From contig NZ_PZJO01000005.1 of assembly GCF_003206575.1 (NCBI RefSeq), positions 95,476 through 159,475 on the forward strand: a stretch of DNA of 64,000 nucleotides. Direction: 5' to 3'. The notes below the pieces were generated by a model, which had not been told where the DNA came from, did not search any database, and was given only the letters and a program-made list of their open reading frames with translations. This DNA comes from Salinicola endophyticus (lineage in GTDB: Bacteria; Pseudomonadota; Gammaproteobacteria; Pseudomonadales; Halomonadaceae). Position numbers and translations under genes: made by a program. Positions 50,431-59,563 of the stretch are shown piece after piece. Numbering within the stretch: position 1 is the stretch's first letter; every line of letters starts with the position of its first letter.

Positions 50431-50486
50431 CTTTGGCAAAACGTCTTTGGCAGAAGGCCCTTGGCAGAAGGCCTTTGGCGCCACGT
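50431..50486. repeat. Short tandem repeat between vanB and the MFS gene
   Basis: Four units of 13-15 bases start at 50431, 50445, 50460 and 50473, with the pattern CTTTGGC followed by AAAACGT, AGAAGGCC, AGAAGGC or GCCACGT. The array fills half of the 108-base intergenic gap. Confidence 0.7.
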
Positions 50487-50506
50487 CTTCTGCGAAACGG
50501 CGTGCG

Positions 50507-51517
50507 TCAGTCGCGGATACCCTGACGGCGGGTATCGATCACCACGCGGCCGTGGCCGGCGATGCGCGAGACGCAGGTACACAGCTTGTCGTCGGCGGCG
50601 TGCTGGCGGGCGCTGAAGTAGACGTCGCGGTGGTCGATGCTGCCCTCGTGGCTGACCACATCGACCGCGCACAGGCCGCACTCGCCGCGCTGGCAGTCGT
50701 AGAGCGCCTCGATGTCGTGGTCGATCAGCGACTCCAGCAGTGAACGGTGGGGCGGCACCTCGAAGCTGATCCCGAGATTGCGCACGCTGACCTCGAACGT
50801 CTCCTCCGGGCGCTCGCCGCCGTTGGCGAAGGTTTCGTAGCGCAGCGCCCACGGCGGCCGCGCCTCGGCTTCCCACAGCGCGCGGACATGCCGGCGCAGG
50901 CCCGCCGGGCCGCAGAGATAGGCCTCTCCGGCCGGGTCGAGTGCGGCTACCGCGCGTTGGATCGCCGGGGCCGCGCTGGCCGAATCCGGGTACACCTCCA
51001 GCGCCGCGCCCAGCGCCGAGAGCGCGGTCGCGAAGTGCTCGCGGGCACTGTCCCGGGAGACATAGATCAGGCGCAGGCGCTTGCCGGCGCGGTGGAGCGC
51101 CAGCGCCATGCCGTAGAGCGGGGTAATGCCGATACCGCCGGCGATCAGCAGATATTCGGGGTTGGCGAACGACAGCGGGAAGTGGTTGGCCGGCCCGGCG
51201 ATGGTCAGCTTGTCACCGGGGGCGAGCTGCCACAGGTGCTCGCTGCCACCGCGGCTATGGACCAGACGCTTGACCGCGAAGCGGTAGACGCCGGCGTCGC
51301 CGGCCTCCTCGAGCAGCGAGTAGTGGCGGGTCTGGGGGTGGCCATCGAATTCGAGCTGCAGCGGCAGATGGCTACCCGGGGTGTAGGGCGCGGTCGCGCC
51401 GCTGTCCGGGCGCACCTCGAACAGGCGCACGTCGCTGCCCAGATCGTGACAGCGCGCGAGGGTGGCCGGCTCCCAGCGGGGCGGGGTGTGGACCGAAGGC
51501 AGGCTGCGAGGGTTCAT
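50507..51517 (-). CDS. vanB: Vanillate O-demethylase oxidoreductase
   Basis: 336 residues of the phthalate-dioxygenase-reductase type: FMN/NAD-binding ferredoxin-reductase modules (RHYSLLEEAG; LLIAGGIGITPLYGMA) then a C-terminal plant-type 2Fe-2S domain. Cluster cysteines are Cys275, Cys280, Cys283 and Cys313. VanB passes electrons from NADH to the Rieske oxygenase VanA. It is shifted from vanA by the vanR gene. Confidence 0.88.
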   Translation of the reverse strand: MNPRSLPSVHTPPRWEPATLARCHDLGSDVRLFEVRPDSGATAPYTPGSHLPLQLEFDGHPQTRHYSLLEEAGDAGVYRFAVKRLVHSRGGSEHLWQLAPGDKLTIAGPANHFPLSFANPEYLLIAGGIGITPLYGMALALHRAGKRLRLIYVSRDSAREHFATALSALGAALEVYPDSASAAPAIQRAVAALDPAGEAYLCGPAGLRRHVRALWEAEARPPWALRYETFANGGERPEETFEVSVRNLGISFEVPPHRSLLESLIDHDIEALYDCQRGECGLCAVDVVSHEGSIDHRDVYFSARQHAADDKLCTCVSRIAGHGRVVIDTRRQGIRD

Positions 51518-51545
51518 GGGACTCTCCTGGCCGCACGCGGCGGAA

Positions 51546-52265
51546 TCATGGTTGACGGATCAGCGCACCGCCACTGACGGCATCCAGCCCGGCGGGATGG
51601 GCGAGGGCGCTGTCCAGGTTGCGCTGGGCGATGCGCGCGTGCTCGCGGGCGATCTGCTCGGCCCGCGCGCCCTCACCGGCGGCGAGGGCGTCGACCAGGC
51701 AGCGGTGCTGATCGTTGGCGATGAACAGGATGCGGTGGGCGGAGGCGGAGTGGGCGTAGCTCATGACGAAGGCGCTGGGCGAGGCGAAAGGCAGATTGCC
51801 GATGCGCTCCAGCGCCTCGCTCAGCGCCATGCTCTCGGCAAGGGCGAGCAGATGCTGGTGGAATTCGCCGTTGAGCGTGACATAGCGATTCAGCGCCTCC
51901 TCGTCGAGCTGCGCCTGGGAGACGATGGTGTCGATGTGCTCCACCAGCCGGTGCAGGGGGGCCAGGCGTGATGCCGGGTGGCGCGCCTCGGCCGCCTGAC
52001 GCGCGGCCAGCCCTTCCAGGGTGCCGCGGATCTCGATCGTCTGCTTGAGGTAGTCGGGGGAGAAGCCGCGCACCGCATAGCCGCCGCGCTCGGCGGCCTC
52101 GACCAGCCCCTCGTGTTCGAGGCGGACCAGGGCCTCGCGCAGCGGCGTGCGCGAGACCATGAGTCGAGTCGCCAGCGTCGGCTCCCACAGACGCTCGCCG
52201 GCGCTCAGGGTGCCGTCGAGAATCCAGTTGCGCAGGGTCAGTAGCGCTTTCAGCGATTGGCGCAT
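51546..52265 (-). CDS. vanR: GntR-family (FCD) regulator, VanR-like
   Basis: 239 residues. Winged helix at about 10-75 (LATRLMVSRTPLREALVRLEHEGLV) precedes an FCD effector domain (about 85-225). Location between vanA and vanB identifies it as the vanillate repressor. Candidate TGTATACA sites lie upstream of vanA. Confidence 0.82.
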   Translation of the reverse strand: MRQSLKALLTLRNWILDGTLSAGERLWEPTLATRLMVSRTPLREALVRLEHEGLVEAAERGGYAVRGFSPDYLKQTIEIRGTLEGLAARQAAEARHPASRLAPLHRLVEHIDTIVSQAQLDEEALNRYVTLNGEFHQHLLALAESMALSEALERIGNLPFASPSAFVMSYAHSASAHRILFIANDQHRCLVDALAAGEGARAEQIAREHARIAQRNLDSALAHPAGLDAVSGGALIRQP

Positions 52266-52278
52266 GGTGGTCGCGTCC

Positions 52279-53373
52279 TCAGGCCTGGCGCGCGAAGACG
52301 CTGGGCGTCGACGTCTGCTCGCCGGCGGGTGGCGTCTCCTCCGCGGCGATCAGGCGATCGATGATGCGCCGCGCCCACATCGCGCCGGCGTCGATGTTGA
52401 GGTTGTAGAAAGGCGGGCGGTCGTACTTCGAGACCGCGATCTGCTGTGCCTGGAGCACCGCCTTGTCCTGGTCGTAGACCCCCTGGCCGTCGTTGACATG
52501 GGCGTAGTGCAGGTACTCGGTCCAGTTGGGATCGTCGATATGGTGATCGCGGACGAAATTCCAGAAGTAGTGGCAGCTGGTGGCGGTCTCCGGCGTCAGC
52601 GCCGCCAGGAAGTAGCCGGTCACGCCGCGGGAGCGGTCTCCCTGCGGCGCGCCGGTGCCGGCTTCGGCCACGCCGACATCGCCGATGATGGTCGAGGGCG
52701 CCTCGAAGTGGATGTTGTGCCAGCGATCCACCGGCACGTCGCGGCCCAGCTGGCGGGCCCAGAAGGGCGGGGCATCGCCGTCGAGCATCCAGCGCTGGAC
52801 GGTGACACTGCGCTCGTCGTGGGTAACGTCGAAGGGGGCGCGGGTGATCGAGTCGTGGCCGATACTGCCGGCGTGGACGAAGGTCTCGTGGGTGAGGTCG
52901 AGCAGGTTGTCGATCACCAGCCGGTATTCGCACTGCAGGCTGTAGAAGGTGCCGCCGCGGCCGGCCAGAGCGGGGTCGGCGTTCCAGTGGAAATCGGGGA
53001 TGGTGGCGGTGTCGGCCTGGGCCGGGTCTCCCATCCACACCCACACCAGGGCGTGGCGCTCGGCCACCGGGAAGCTGCGCACGCAGGCGGCGGGGTTGAT
53101 CGTCTCCTGCGACGGCATGTGGGTACAGCGGCCATGGGGGTCGAAGGCCAGGCCGTGATAGCCGCACACCACGCTGTCGCCATCCAGGCGGCCCAGCGAC
53201 AGCGGCAGCAGGCGGTGCCAGCAGGCGTCCTGCAGCGCGGCGATCTGGCCGTCACTTCTGCGATAGAGCACCAGGTCGGTTTCGCACAGCGTACGCGGCG
53301 TGAGCCGGTGCTGGATCTCATGGCCCCAGGCGGCGGCGTACCAGGCGTTCAACGGATAGCCACGGTTGGACAT
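52279..53373 (-). CDS. vanA: Vanillate O-demethylase oxygenase (Rieske)
   Basis: 364 residues. The Rieske 2Fe-2S ligands are Cys51, His53, Cys70 and His73 (CWHRLLPL and CGYHG), and the mononuclear iron site is in DLTHETFVH. With VanB it demethylates vanillate to protocatechuate with formaldehyde release. First gene of the minus-strand block; vanR starts 13 bases after its stop. Confidence 0.9.
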   Translation of the reverse strand: MSNRGYPLNAWYAAAWGHEIQHRLTPRTLCETDLVLYRRSDGQIAALQDACWHRLLPLSLGRLDGDSVVCGYHGLAFDPHGRCTHMPSQETINPAACVRSFPVAERHALVWVWMGDPAQADTATIPDFHWNADPALAGRGGTFYSLQCEYRLVIDNLLDLTHETFVHAGSIGHDSITRAPFDVTHDERSVTVQRWMLDGDAPPFWARQLGRDVPVDRWHNIHFEAPSTIIGDVGVAEAGTGAPQGDRSRGVTGYFLAALTPETATSCHYFWNFVRDHHIDDPNWTEYLHYAHVNDGQGVYDQDKAVLQAQQIAVSKYDRPPFYNLNIDAGAMWARRIIDRLIAAEETPPAGEQTSTPSVFARQA

Positions 53374-53476
53374 GGGTCATCTCCTCTCGGGTTCACGCCG
53401 TGACGTCGGTCGGCGGCTCGCGCGGTGGTCAGGGCGCGGGTGGCCAGTCCGGAAATCGTGGATGAATGGCACGGCG

Positions 53477-53484
53477 TGTATACA
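53477..53484. promoter_or_regulatory. Candidate VanR operator, site 1
   Basis: TGTATACA within CGTGTATACA, a perfect palindrome about 104 bases upstream of the vanA ATG. GntR/FCD proteins favour such short TGT...ACA palindromes. Confidence 0.45.
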
Positions 53485-53560
53485 TGAATACGCCTGCCCC
53501 CTCTTTTTGGCGACGATTTTGTGCGTTTTTTAGCCAAAAGATGTAGATATCAGGAGTTCG

Positions 53561-53568
53561 TGTATACA
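53561..53568. promoter_or_regulatory. Candidate VanR operator, site 2
   Basis: A second CGTGTATACA in the same orientation, 84 bases (about eight helical turns) from site 1. The pair could support looping by a VanR dimer. Confidence 0.45.
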
Positions 53569-53781
53569 GGCGGGGTGTCCGTCGTGGCGCACGCCCATCG
53601 TGCCGAAAAAACCGCAAGTTACCGCGGCGCTTTCGAAAAAAAGCGCAAGCGTCAGGGCGGCGGGACAAAAAGTTTCTGCACGCGCTAACCCCTAAGCTGG
53701 GGGCACTCGGCAGCGCCAGAGGGGATCTCTTCTCTGGTGCCGCCTGACCGTTACGCCCTCAGCGCCGCAGGAGGCGACAGC

Positions 53782-55245
53782 ATGAAACTCAACGACCCGC
53801 GTCTTTTCCGTCAGTACGCCTATGTCGACGGCAAGTGGACCCATGGCAGCGAGGGTCGCGAGGAGGCGGTGGTCGACCCCGCCACCGGCGAGACCCTGGG
53901 CCACTGTGCACTGCTGGAAGCCGCCCAGATCACCGCCACCGTGACCGCCGCCGAGGAGGCCTTCGCCGCCTGGCGGACGCTCAACGTCAATGTGCGCGCC
54001 GAGAAGCTCAACCACTGGTACCGCCTGCTGCACGAGCACAAGGAGGACCTCGCCTATCTGATGACCCGCGAGCAGGGCAAACCGCTCAAGGATGCCCGCG
54101 GTGAGGTCGACTATGGCGCCAGTTTCATCCAGTGGTTCGCCGAGGAGGCCAAGCGCGCCTATGGCATGACCATCCCCAGCCATATCCCCGATGCGGCCCT
54201 GGGTACGATCAAGGAGCCGGTGGGCGTGTCGGCGATGTTCACGCCGTGGAACTTCCCGCTGGCGATGATCACGCGCAAGGCCGGGGCAGCGCTGGCTGCG
54301 GGCTGTCCGGTGATCGTCAAGCCGGCCAACGAAACCCCTTACTCGGCGCTGGCGCTGGCCGAGCTGGCCGAGCGTGCGGGCATTCCGGCCGGGGTGTTCA
54401 ACGTGGTCACGGGTGACCCGGCAACGGTCTCCGAGGTGCTGTGCAGCGACAACCGCATTCGCAACATCTCGTTCACCGGCTCGACCCGGGTGGGCAAGCT
54501 GCTGATGCGCCAGAGTTCGTCGAGCGTCAAGCGCATGTCGCTGGAGCTGGGCGGCAACGCGCCCTTCATCGTCTGCGACGACATGGACCCGGACGCCGCG
54601 GCCAAGGAAGCCGTGGCGGCCAAGTTCCAGACCGCCGGGCAGGACTGCCTCGCCGCCAACCGCATCTTCGTCCAGCGCGGTATCTACGACGCCTTCATCG
54701 AGCGCTTCGTCGCGCATATGGAAGCGCTCAGCGTGGGCAACGGGCTCGACGAGTGCGATATCGGCCCGCTGATCCATCGCCGTGCGGTGGAGATGGCCCA
54801 GGGCCTCGTCGAGGATGGGGTGCGCCGCGGTGCGCGCAAGCTCGGCGGCGAGCGCTCGGCACCGGGGGCCAACTTCTTCGTCCCCACGCTGCTCGCCGAC
54901 ATCACCCCGGAGATGCGCGTGTTCCGCGAGGAGACCTTCTCGCCGGTGGCGGGTATCGGTGTGTTCGATAGCGATGACGAGGTGATCCGGCTGGCCAACG
55001 ACACCGAGTACGGTCTCGCCGCCTACGTCTACACCCATGACGTGCGCCGCATCTGGAAACTGATGCGCGGGCTGGAGTACGGCATGGTCAGCGTCAACAG
55101 CGTCAAGATGACCGGCGCGCCGATCCCCTTCGGCGGCATCAAGCAGTCCGGACTCGGCCGCGAGGGCGGCGCCCAGGGGCTCGAGGAGTATCTCGACACC
55201 AAGTATTACTGTCTGGGTAATATGCCCTCGGCCAGTTCTTCTTGA
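53782..55245 (+). CDS. doeC: Aspartate-semialdehyde dehydrogenase of ectoine degradation
   Basis: 487 residues from the ATG at 53782, with GGAGG upstream. An NAD(P)-dependent aldehyde dehydrogenase: FTPWNFPLAMI, LELGGNAPF with Glu255, and GQDCLAANRI with catalytic Cys289. The sequence looks like a succinate-semialdehyde dehydrogenase-type member; doe context gives aspartate semialdehyde to aspartate as the reaction. It is followed 211 bases later by doeD. Confidence 0.88.
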   Translation: MKLNDPRLFRQYAYVDGKWTHGSEGREEAVVDPATGETLGHCALLEAAQITATVTAAEEAFAAWRTLNVNVRAEKLNHWYRLLHEHKEDLAYLMTREQGKPLKDARGEVDYGASFIQWFAEEAKRAYGMTIPSHIPDAALGTIKEPVGVSAMFTPWNFPLAMITRKAGAALAAGCPVIVKPANETPYSALALAELAERAGIPAGVFNVVTGDPATVSEVLCSDNRIRNISFTGSTRVGKLLMRQSSSSVKRMSLELGGNAPFIVCDDMDPDAAAKEAVAAKFQTAGQDCLAANRIFVQRGIYDAFIERFVAHMEALSVGNGLDECDIGPLIHRRAVEMAQGLVEDGVRRGARKLGGERSAPGANFFVPTLLADITPEMRVFREETFSPVAGIGVFDSDDEVIRLANDTEYGLAAYVYTHDVRRIWKLMRGLEYGMVSVNSVKMTGAPIPFGGIKQSGLGREGGAQGLEEYLDTKYYCLGNMPSASSS

Positions 55246-55392
55246 AACAACGCTGAATCGCTGACGGCGCTTCGCCGGCTCGCCTGGCGCCCAAGCGCTG
55301 TCGCATGAGCGGTGTCGCGCCGTATCATCAGCGTCGCATAGCTTTATCACGCGGGTATCACACAAGGGTCACGGTGACCGCTGCGCCCGCCG

Positions 55393-55435
55393 GGAACCAC
55401 CATCAAACACCATCGACAGTCGCGGTGGTGGTTCC
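55393..55435. other. Stem-loop before the doeD ribosome site
   Basis: GGAACCACCA (55393-55402) pairs with TGGTGGTTCC (55426-55435) around a 23-base loop. It ends 22 bases before the doeD ATG, close to AAGGAA. It could affect translation or mark a processing site. Confidence 0.5.
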
Positions 55436-55456
55436 GCCTTCAGCAAGGAAAACGTC

Positions 55457-56857
55457 ATGACCGATACGCGTAGCCTGATCGACAACGATCGTCGCCACGT
55501 CTTTCACGCCTCCACCCATCTGCGCGACTACGCCCATGGCGATGCGCCGGGGCGTATCATCACCGGTGGCCAGGGGATCTCCATCGTCGACCGCGACGGG
55601 CGTGAGATGATCGACGCCTTTGCCGGTCTCTACTGCGTCAACATCGGCTACGGGCGCAGCGAGATCGCCGAGGCCATCTACGCCCAGGCCAAGGAACTCG
55701 CCTACTACCACACCTATGTCGGCCACTCCAACGAGCCGCTGATCGCGCTCTCCGAGCGTATCGCCAAGCTCGCCGGCCACGGCCTCAACAAGGTCTACTA
55801 CGGGCTCTCCGGCAGCGATGCCAACGAGACCCAGATCAAGCTGGTGCGCTACTACCACAATGTCACTGGCCGGCCGCAGAAGAAGAAGATCATCTCGCGC
55901 CAGCGCGGCTATCACGGCTCCAGCATTGCCGCCGGTTCGCTCACCGGGCTGCCCGCCTTCCATCAGCACTTCGATCTGCCGATCGAGGGCGTACTGCACA
56001 CCGAGGCGCCGTATTATTACCGCCGGCCGCGGGGCGAGATGAGCGAACGCGAGTTCTCCGCCTACTGCGCCAAGCAGCTGGAGGCGCTGATCCAGCGCGA
56101 GGGTCCGGAGACCGTGGGCGCCTTCATCGGCGAGCCGGTACTCGGCACCGGCGGCATCATTCCGCCGCCGGAGGGCTACTGGGACGCAATCCAGGCGGTG
56201 CTCGAGCGCCACGACATCCTGCTGATTGCGGACGAAGTCGTCAGCGGCTTCGGGCGCCTGGGCAGCGAGTTCGGCTTCCAGCACTACGGCATCCAGCCGG
56301 ATCTGGTGACCATTGCCAAGGGGCTGACCAGCGCCTATCAGCCGCTTTCCGGGGTGATCGTCGGCGAACGGGTCTGGCAAGCGCTGGAGCAGGGCACCGG
56401 CGAGTACGGCCCGATCGGCCACGGCTGGACCTACTCCGGGCACCCGCTGGGCGCGGCGGCGGCGATGGCCAACCTGGACATCATCGAGCGCGAGAATCTG
56501 GTCGGCAACGCCGCCGAGACCGGCGCCTACTTCAACGCCCAGCTGGCCAAGACCTTCGGCGAGCACCCGCTGGTGGGCGACGTGCGCGGCCAGGGGCTGA
56601 TGGCGGCGCTGGAATTCGCGCCGAAGAAGGGCGCCTACACCCCCTTCGATCCGGCGCTCAAGGTCGGCCCGCGGGTCGCGGCGGCGGCACTCGAGGAGAA
56701 CCTGATCGCCCGTGCCATGCCCAACGGCGACATCCTTGGCTTCGCCCCGCCGCTGGTGATCGACCGCGGCCAGGTCGACGAGGTGATCGCCCGCGCCAAG
56801 CGTGCCATCGACAAGGTGACCGACGAGCTGACGCGCAGCGGCGATCTGCAGGGGTGA
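55457..56857 (+). CDS. doeD: Diaminobutyrate aminotransferase of ectoine degradation
   Basis: 466 residues, class III aminotransferase. PLP Lys288 lies in [30 protein letters not shown] and [15 protein letters not shown] are the other fold signatures. It transfers the gamma-amino group of 2,4-diaminobutyrate to give aspartate semialdehyde, used by DoeC. Its AAGGAA site is directly before the ATG. Confidence 0.88.
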   Translation: MTDTRSLIDNDRRHVFHASTHLRDYAHGDAPGRIITGGQGISIVDRDGREMIDAFAGLYCVNIGYGRSEIAEAIYAQAKELAYYHTYVGHSNEPLIALSERIAKLAGHGLNKVYYGLSGSDANETQIKLVRYYHNVTGRPQKKKIISRQRGYHGSSIAAGSLTGLPAFHQHFDLPIEGVLHTEAPYYYRRPRGEMSEREFSAYCAKQLEALIQREGPETVGAFIGEPVLGTGGIIPPPEGYWDAIQAVLERHDILLIADEVVSGFGRLGSEFGFQHYGIQPDLVTIAKGLTSAYQPLSGVIVGERVWQALEQGTGEYGPIGHGWTYSGHPLGAAAAMANLDIIERENLVGNAAETGAYFNAQLAKTFGEHPLVGDVRGQGLMAALEFAPKKGAYTPFDPALKVGPRVAAAALEENLIARAMPNGDILGFAPPLVIDRGQVDEVIARAKRAIDKVTDELTRSGDLQG

Positions 56858-56915
56858 ACTAAAGAGCCGATCCGAAGCGCTGCGCTGAAGGGGTGATCTA
56901 GAGAGATGTGCCCCG

Positions 56916-56940
56916 GCGTCGCGGTGGCATACCGCGACGC
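56916..56940. other. Perfect hairpin between doeD and eutB
   Basis: A perfect ten-base-pair stem, GCGTCGCGGT with ACCGCGACGC, around GGCAT. No T tract follows, so it might be a processing or attenuation structure. A near-duplicate of the doeD end (AGGGGTGAACTAAAGAG and AGGGGTGATCTAGAGAG) precedes it. Confidence 0.5.
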
Positions 56941-57014
56941 GCATTGATACCGGCACGCGCCTGCGGCAGGGTGAAAGCTCTGCCGCTTTTGGCATGATCG
57001 CCTCGGGAGCCTGT

Positions 57015-58001
57015 ATGTCCGACCCCGTCACCCTGCACGATATCTACCTGGCCCGCCAGCGACTCGCCGGGCAGGCGGCACGCACGCCGCTGATCCTCTC
57101 CCAGACCCTATCGGCGCGCTTCGATGCCGAGATCTATCTCAAACTCGAGACGCTGCAACCGAGCGGCGCATTCAAGCTGCGTGGCGCGCTCAACAAGATC
57201 GCCTCGCTGTCGCCGGATCAGCTCGAACGCGGTGTCACCACGGCCTCCACCGGCAATCATGGCCGGGCGGTGGCGTGGGCGGCCCGGCGACTCGGCGCAC
57301 GGGCTGTGATCTGCCTCTCCGAGCTGGTGCCGGCCAACAAGGTCGCCGCCATCGAAGCGTTGGGGGCGGAGGCGCGGGTAATCGGGCGCTCCCAGGACGA
57401 TGCCTTCGTCGAGGCGCGGCGTCTGGTCGCCGAGGCGGGCATGGCGCTGATCGAGCCCTTCGATGACCCGCTGATCGTGGCCGGCCAGGGCACCATCGGG
57501 CTCGAGCTGATGGAGGACCTGCCGGATCTCGACCGCGTGCTGATCGGGCTCTCCGGTGGTGGGCTGCTCGGCGGTATCGGGCGCGCGGTCAAAGGCATCC
57601 ACCCCGAGGTCCAGGTGACCGGCGTGAGCATGCAGAAAGGCGCGGCGATGCTCGATAGCCTGGCCGCGGGCAGGCCGGTCGAGGTCGAGGAAGAAGCCTC
57701 GCTCGCCGACTCGCTCGGGGGCGGGATCGGGCTCGACAACCGCTGCACCTTCGCGCTGGTGCGCGAGGTGATGGACGATCACTACCGGGTCTCGGAGCCG
57801 GCGATTGCCCGCGCCATGCTGCACTTCTTCGAGCAGGAGAAGATGCTGGTCGAGGGGGCTGCCGTGGTGGGGCTCGCCGCGATCGAGGAGCACGCCCTCG
57901 ACATCCGCGGCCAGAAGGTGGCGCTGATCGTCTCGGGCAACGGCGTGGACGCAGAGACGCTGATGCGGGCGAGAACCCTGATCGACTATCCGCCGCGCTG
58001 A
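57015..58001 (+). CDS. eutB: Hydroxyectoine utilisation dehydratase EutB
   Basis: 328 residues from the ATG at 57015 with GGGAG upstream; an earlier frame start is rejected. It is a threonine-dehydratase-like PLP enzyme with Lys54 in PSGAFKLRGA, TASTGNHGRAVAWAA, and LSGGGLLGGIG for phosphate binding. Next to eutC and doe genes it fits EutB, proposed to remove the hydroxyl group of the hydroxyectoine-derived intermediate. Without that context it would look like a serine/threonine dehydratase. Confidence 0.85.
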   Translation: MSDPVTLHDIYLARQRLAGQAARTPLILSQTLSARFDAEIYLKLETLQPSGAFKLRGALNKIASLSPDQLERGVTTASTGNHGRAVAWAARRLGARAVICLSELVPANKVAAIEALGAEARVIGRSQDDAFVEARRLVAEAGMALIEPFDDPLIVAGQGTIGLELMEDLPDLDRVLIGLSGGGLLGGIGRAVKGIHPEVQVTGVSMQKGAAMLDSLAAGRPVEVEEEASLADSLGGGIGLDNRCTFALVREVMDDHYRVSEPAIARAMLHFFEQEKMLVEGAAVVGLAAIEEHALDIRGQKVALIVSGNGVDAETLMRARTLIDYPPR

Positions 58002-58037
58002 TACGAATTCATGTGAATGGACGCAGGAGATATCCCG

Positions 58038-58985
58038 ATGGAGCTCTACAATCGCGAGCAGATAGAGAACGTCGTCACGCTCGATCATGCCGCCCTGGAG
58101 GCGGTCGAGGCCGGTTTTCGCGCGCTGGGTGAAGATAACGTGGTCCAGCCGCCGATCCTGTCGATGGCGATCGCAGAGTCCAACGGCGAGGTCGACGTCA
58201 AGACCGCCCATATCCAGGGCAATGCGCGCTTCGCGATCAAGGTCAGCCCCGGCTTCTTCGACAATCCCAAGCTGGGTCTGCCAAGCCTCAACGGGCTGAT
58301 GATCGTGTTCTCGGCCAAGACCGGGCTGGTCGAGGCAGTGCTGTTCGACGAAGGCTATCTCACCGACATACGGACTGCGCTGGCCGGCGCCATCGCCGCC
58401 AAGCATCTCTCGCGGCGCGACAGCCGCCGCGTCACCGTGCTCGGCGCCGGGCTGCAGGCGGAGCTGCAGGTCGCCGCGCTCAGGCTGGTGCGCGACATCG
58501 AGACGCTCGACGTCTGGGCCCGCGACATCGCCAAGGCCGAAGCCTATGCGGCGCGGATGCAGGAGACCTACGGGCTGAGCGTGGCGGTGCACACCGAGAT
58601 CGGCAACGCCTGCCGCGAAGCGGACATCATCGTCACCACCACGCCGTCGCGCGAGCCGCTGCTCTCCGGGGAACACCTGCGCGAGGGCGTGCATGTCACG
58701 GCGATGGGATCGGATAGCCCCGAAAAACGCGAACTCGACTCCTCGGTGCTGGAGCGTGCCGACGTCTTCGTCGCCGATACCCAGGCCCAGAGCGAGCACA
58801 ATGGCGAACTCAAGGTCTATGCCGGCCATCGCCCGCCGTTCACGGTGCATGAGCTGGGCCAGGTGATCGCCAGCGGCCAGTCGCCGCGCCGGGACGCCCG
58901 CGCCATCACCGTCTGCGACCTCACCGGCACCGGGGTGCAGGACACCGCCATCGCCGGCTTTGCGCTGTCTCGGCTGACGCCGTGA
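58038..58985 (+). CDS. eutC: Ectoine utilisation protein EutC (ornithine cyclodeaminase family)
   Basis: 315 residues from the ATG at 58038 with AGGAGA upstream. Ornithine cyclodeaminase/mu-crystallin fold with NAD-binding VTVLGAGLQAELQVAAL and GYLTDIRTALAGAIAAKHL. EutC works with EutB in conversion of the hydroxyectoine intermediate into one that enters the doe pathway. Overlaps the next GTG by four bases. Confidence 0.86.
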   Translation: MELYNREQIENVVTLDHAALEAVEAGFRALGEDNVVQPPILSMAIAESNGEVDVKTAHIQGNARFAIKVSPGFFDNPKLGLPSLNGLMIVFSAKTGLVEAVLFDEGYLTDIRTALAGAIAAKHLSRRDSRRVTVLGAGLQAELQVAALRLVRDIETLDVWARDIAKAEAYAARMQETYGLSVAVHTEIGNACREADIIVTTTPSREPLLSGEHLREGVHVTAMGSDSPEKRELDSSVLERADVFVADTQAQSEHNGELKVYAGHRPPFTVHELGQVIASGQSPRRDARAITVCDLTGTGVQDTAIAGFALSRLTP

Positions 58986-59563
58986 GCAGGGCGGGTGCGG
59001 TGGTGGTGCGCCGTGCCACCCCAGCCGACGCCGAGGCGATCGCAACCATCCACGTCGACGCCTGGCGCCACAACTACCGCAGCTGGATCGCCGAGGCCAC
59101 GCTGGCGGGGCTGGATGTCGCCGCGCGTACCGCTGCCTGGCGCTCGCAGCTCGAGGCGGGGGCGGTGGTCTATGTCGGCACGCATTCGGACATCCGTACA
59201 GACACCCAGGCAGGTGAGCCGCTCGGCTGGGTGAGTGTCGGGCCTTTCCGCCAGAGCGAGAGCGCGCGGCCCGAGGTCCAGACACTCCCCCCCGGCTGGG
59301 CCGAGCTCTACGGCTTCTACGTCGCCCCGCGGGCACAGCGCCAGGGCGTCGGCAGCGCTCTGTGGCAGGCCGCCCTGAGGTGGTGCCTTGATCAGGGCTA
59401 TCGCGAGGTGGGGCTGTGGGTCCTCGCCGACAATGCGCCGGCGATTCGCTTCTACCAGCGCTGCGGCCTGTGCGATCTGGAACTCGATCAGGGTTTCGCC
59501 ATCGACGCGCAGCCGCTGGTGGAGAAACTGATGGCGCGGCCGCTGGTCATGCCGCCTCGCTGA
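58982..59563 (+). CDS. GNAT-family N-acetyltransferase coupled to eutC
   Basis: 193 residues starting at a GTG overlapping eutC. The acetyl-CoA-binding motif is FYVAPRAQRQGVGSALWQAAL and the C-terminal part NAPAIRFYQRCGLCDLELD is typical. Substrate unknown; coupling to eutC suggests it acts on an amino acid or amine of the pathway. Its last 17 bases overlap the convergent MFS gene. Confidence 0.85.
   Translation: MSRAGAVVVRRATPADAEAIATIHVDAWRHNYRSWIAEATLAGLDVAARTAAWRSQLEAGAVVYVGTHSDIRTDTQAGEPLGWVSVGPFRQSESARPEVQTLPPGWAELYGFYVAPRAQRQGVGSALWQAALRWCLDQGYREVGLWVLADNAPAIRFYQRCGLCDLELDQGFAIDAQPLVEKLMARPLVMPPR

Larger units (their letters stand above)
53374..53781. other. vanA-doeC divergent intergenic region
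   Basis: 408 bases without a gene. Contains two TGTATACA palindromes 84 bases apart near vanA, an AT-rich stretch between them, and a GCGCTTT...AAAGCGC hairpin at 53627-53647 on the doeC side. Promoters of both directions are expected here. Confidence 0.5.

Noticed and set aside
57108-59336. 742-residue minus-strand open frame
   Set aside because: Antisense to eutB, eutC and the GNAT gene, all of which have family motifs and ribosome sites.
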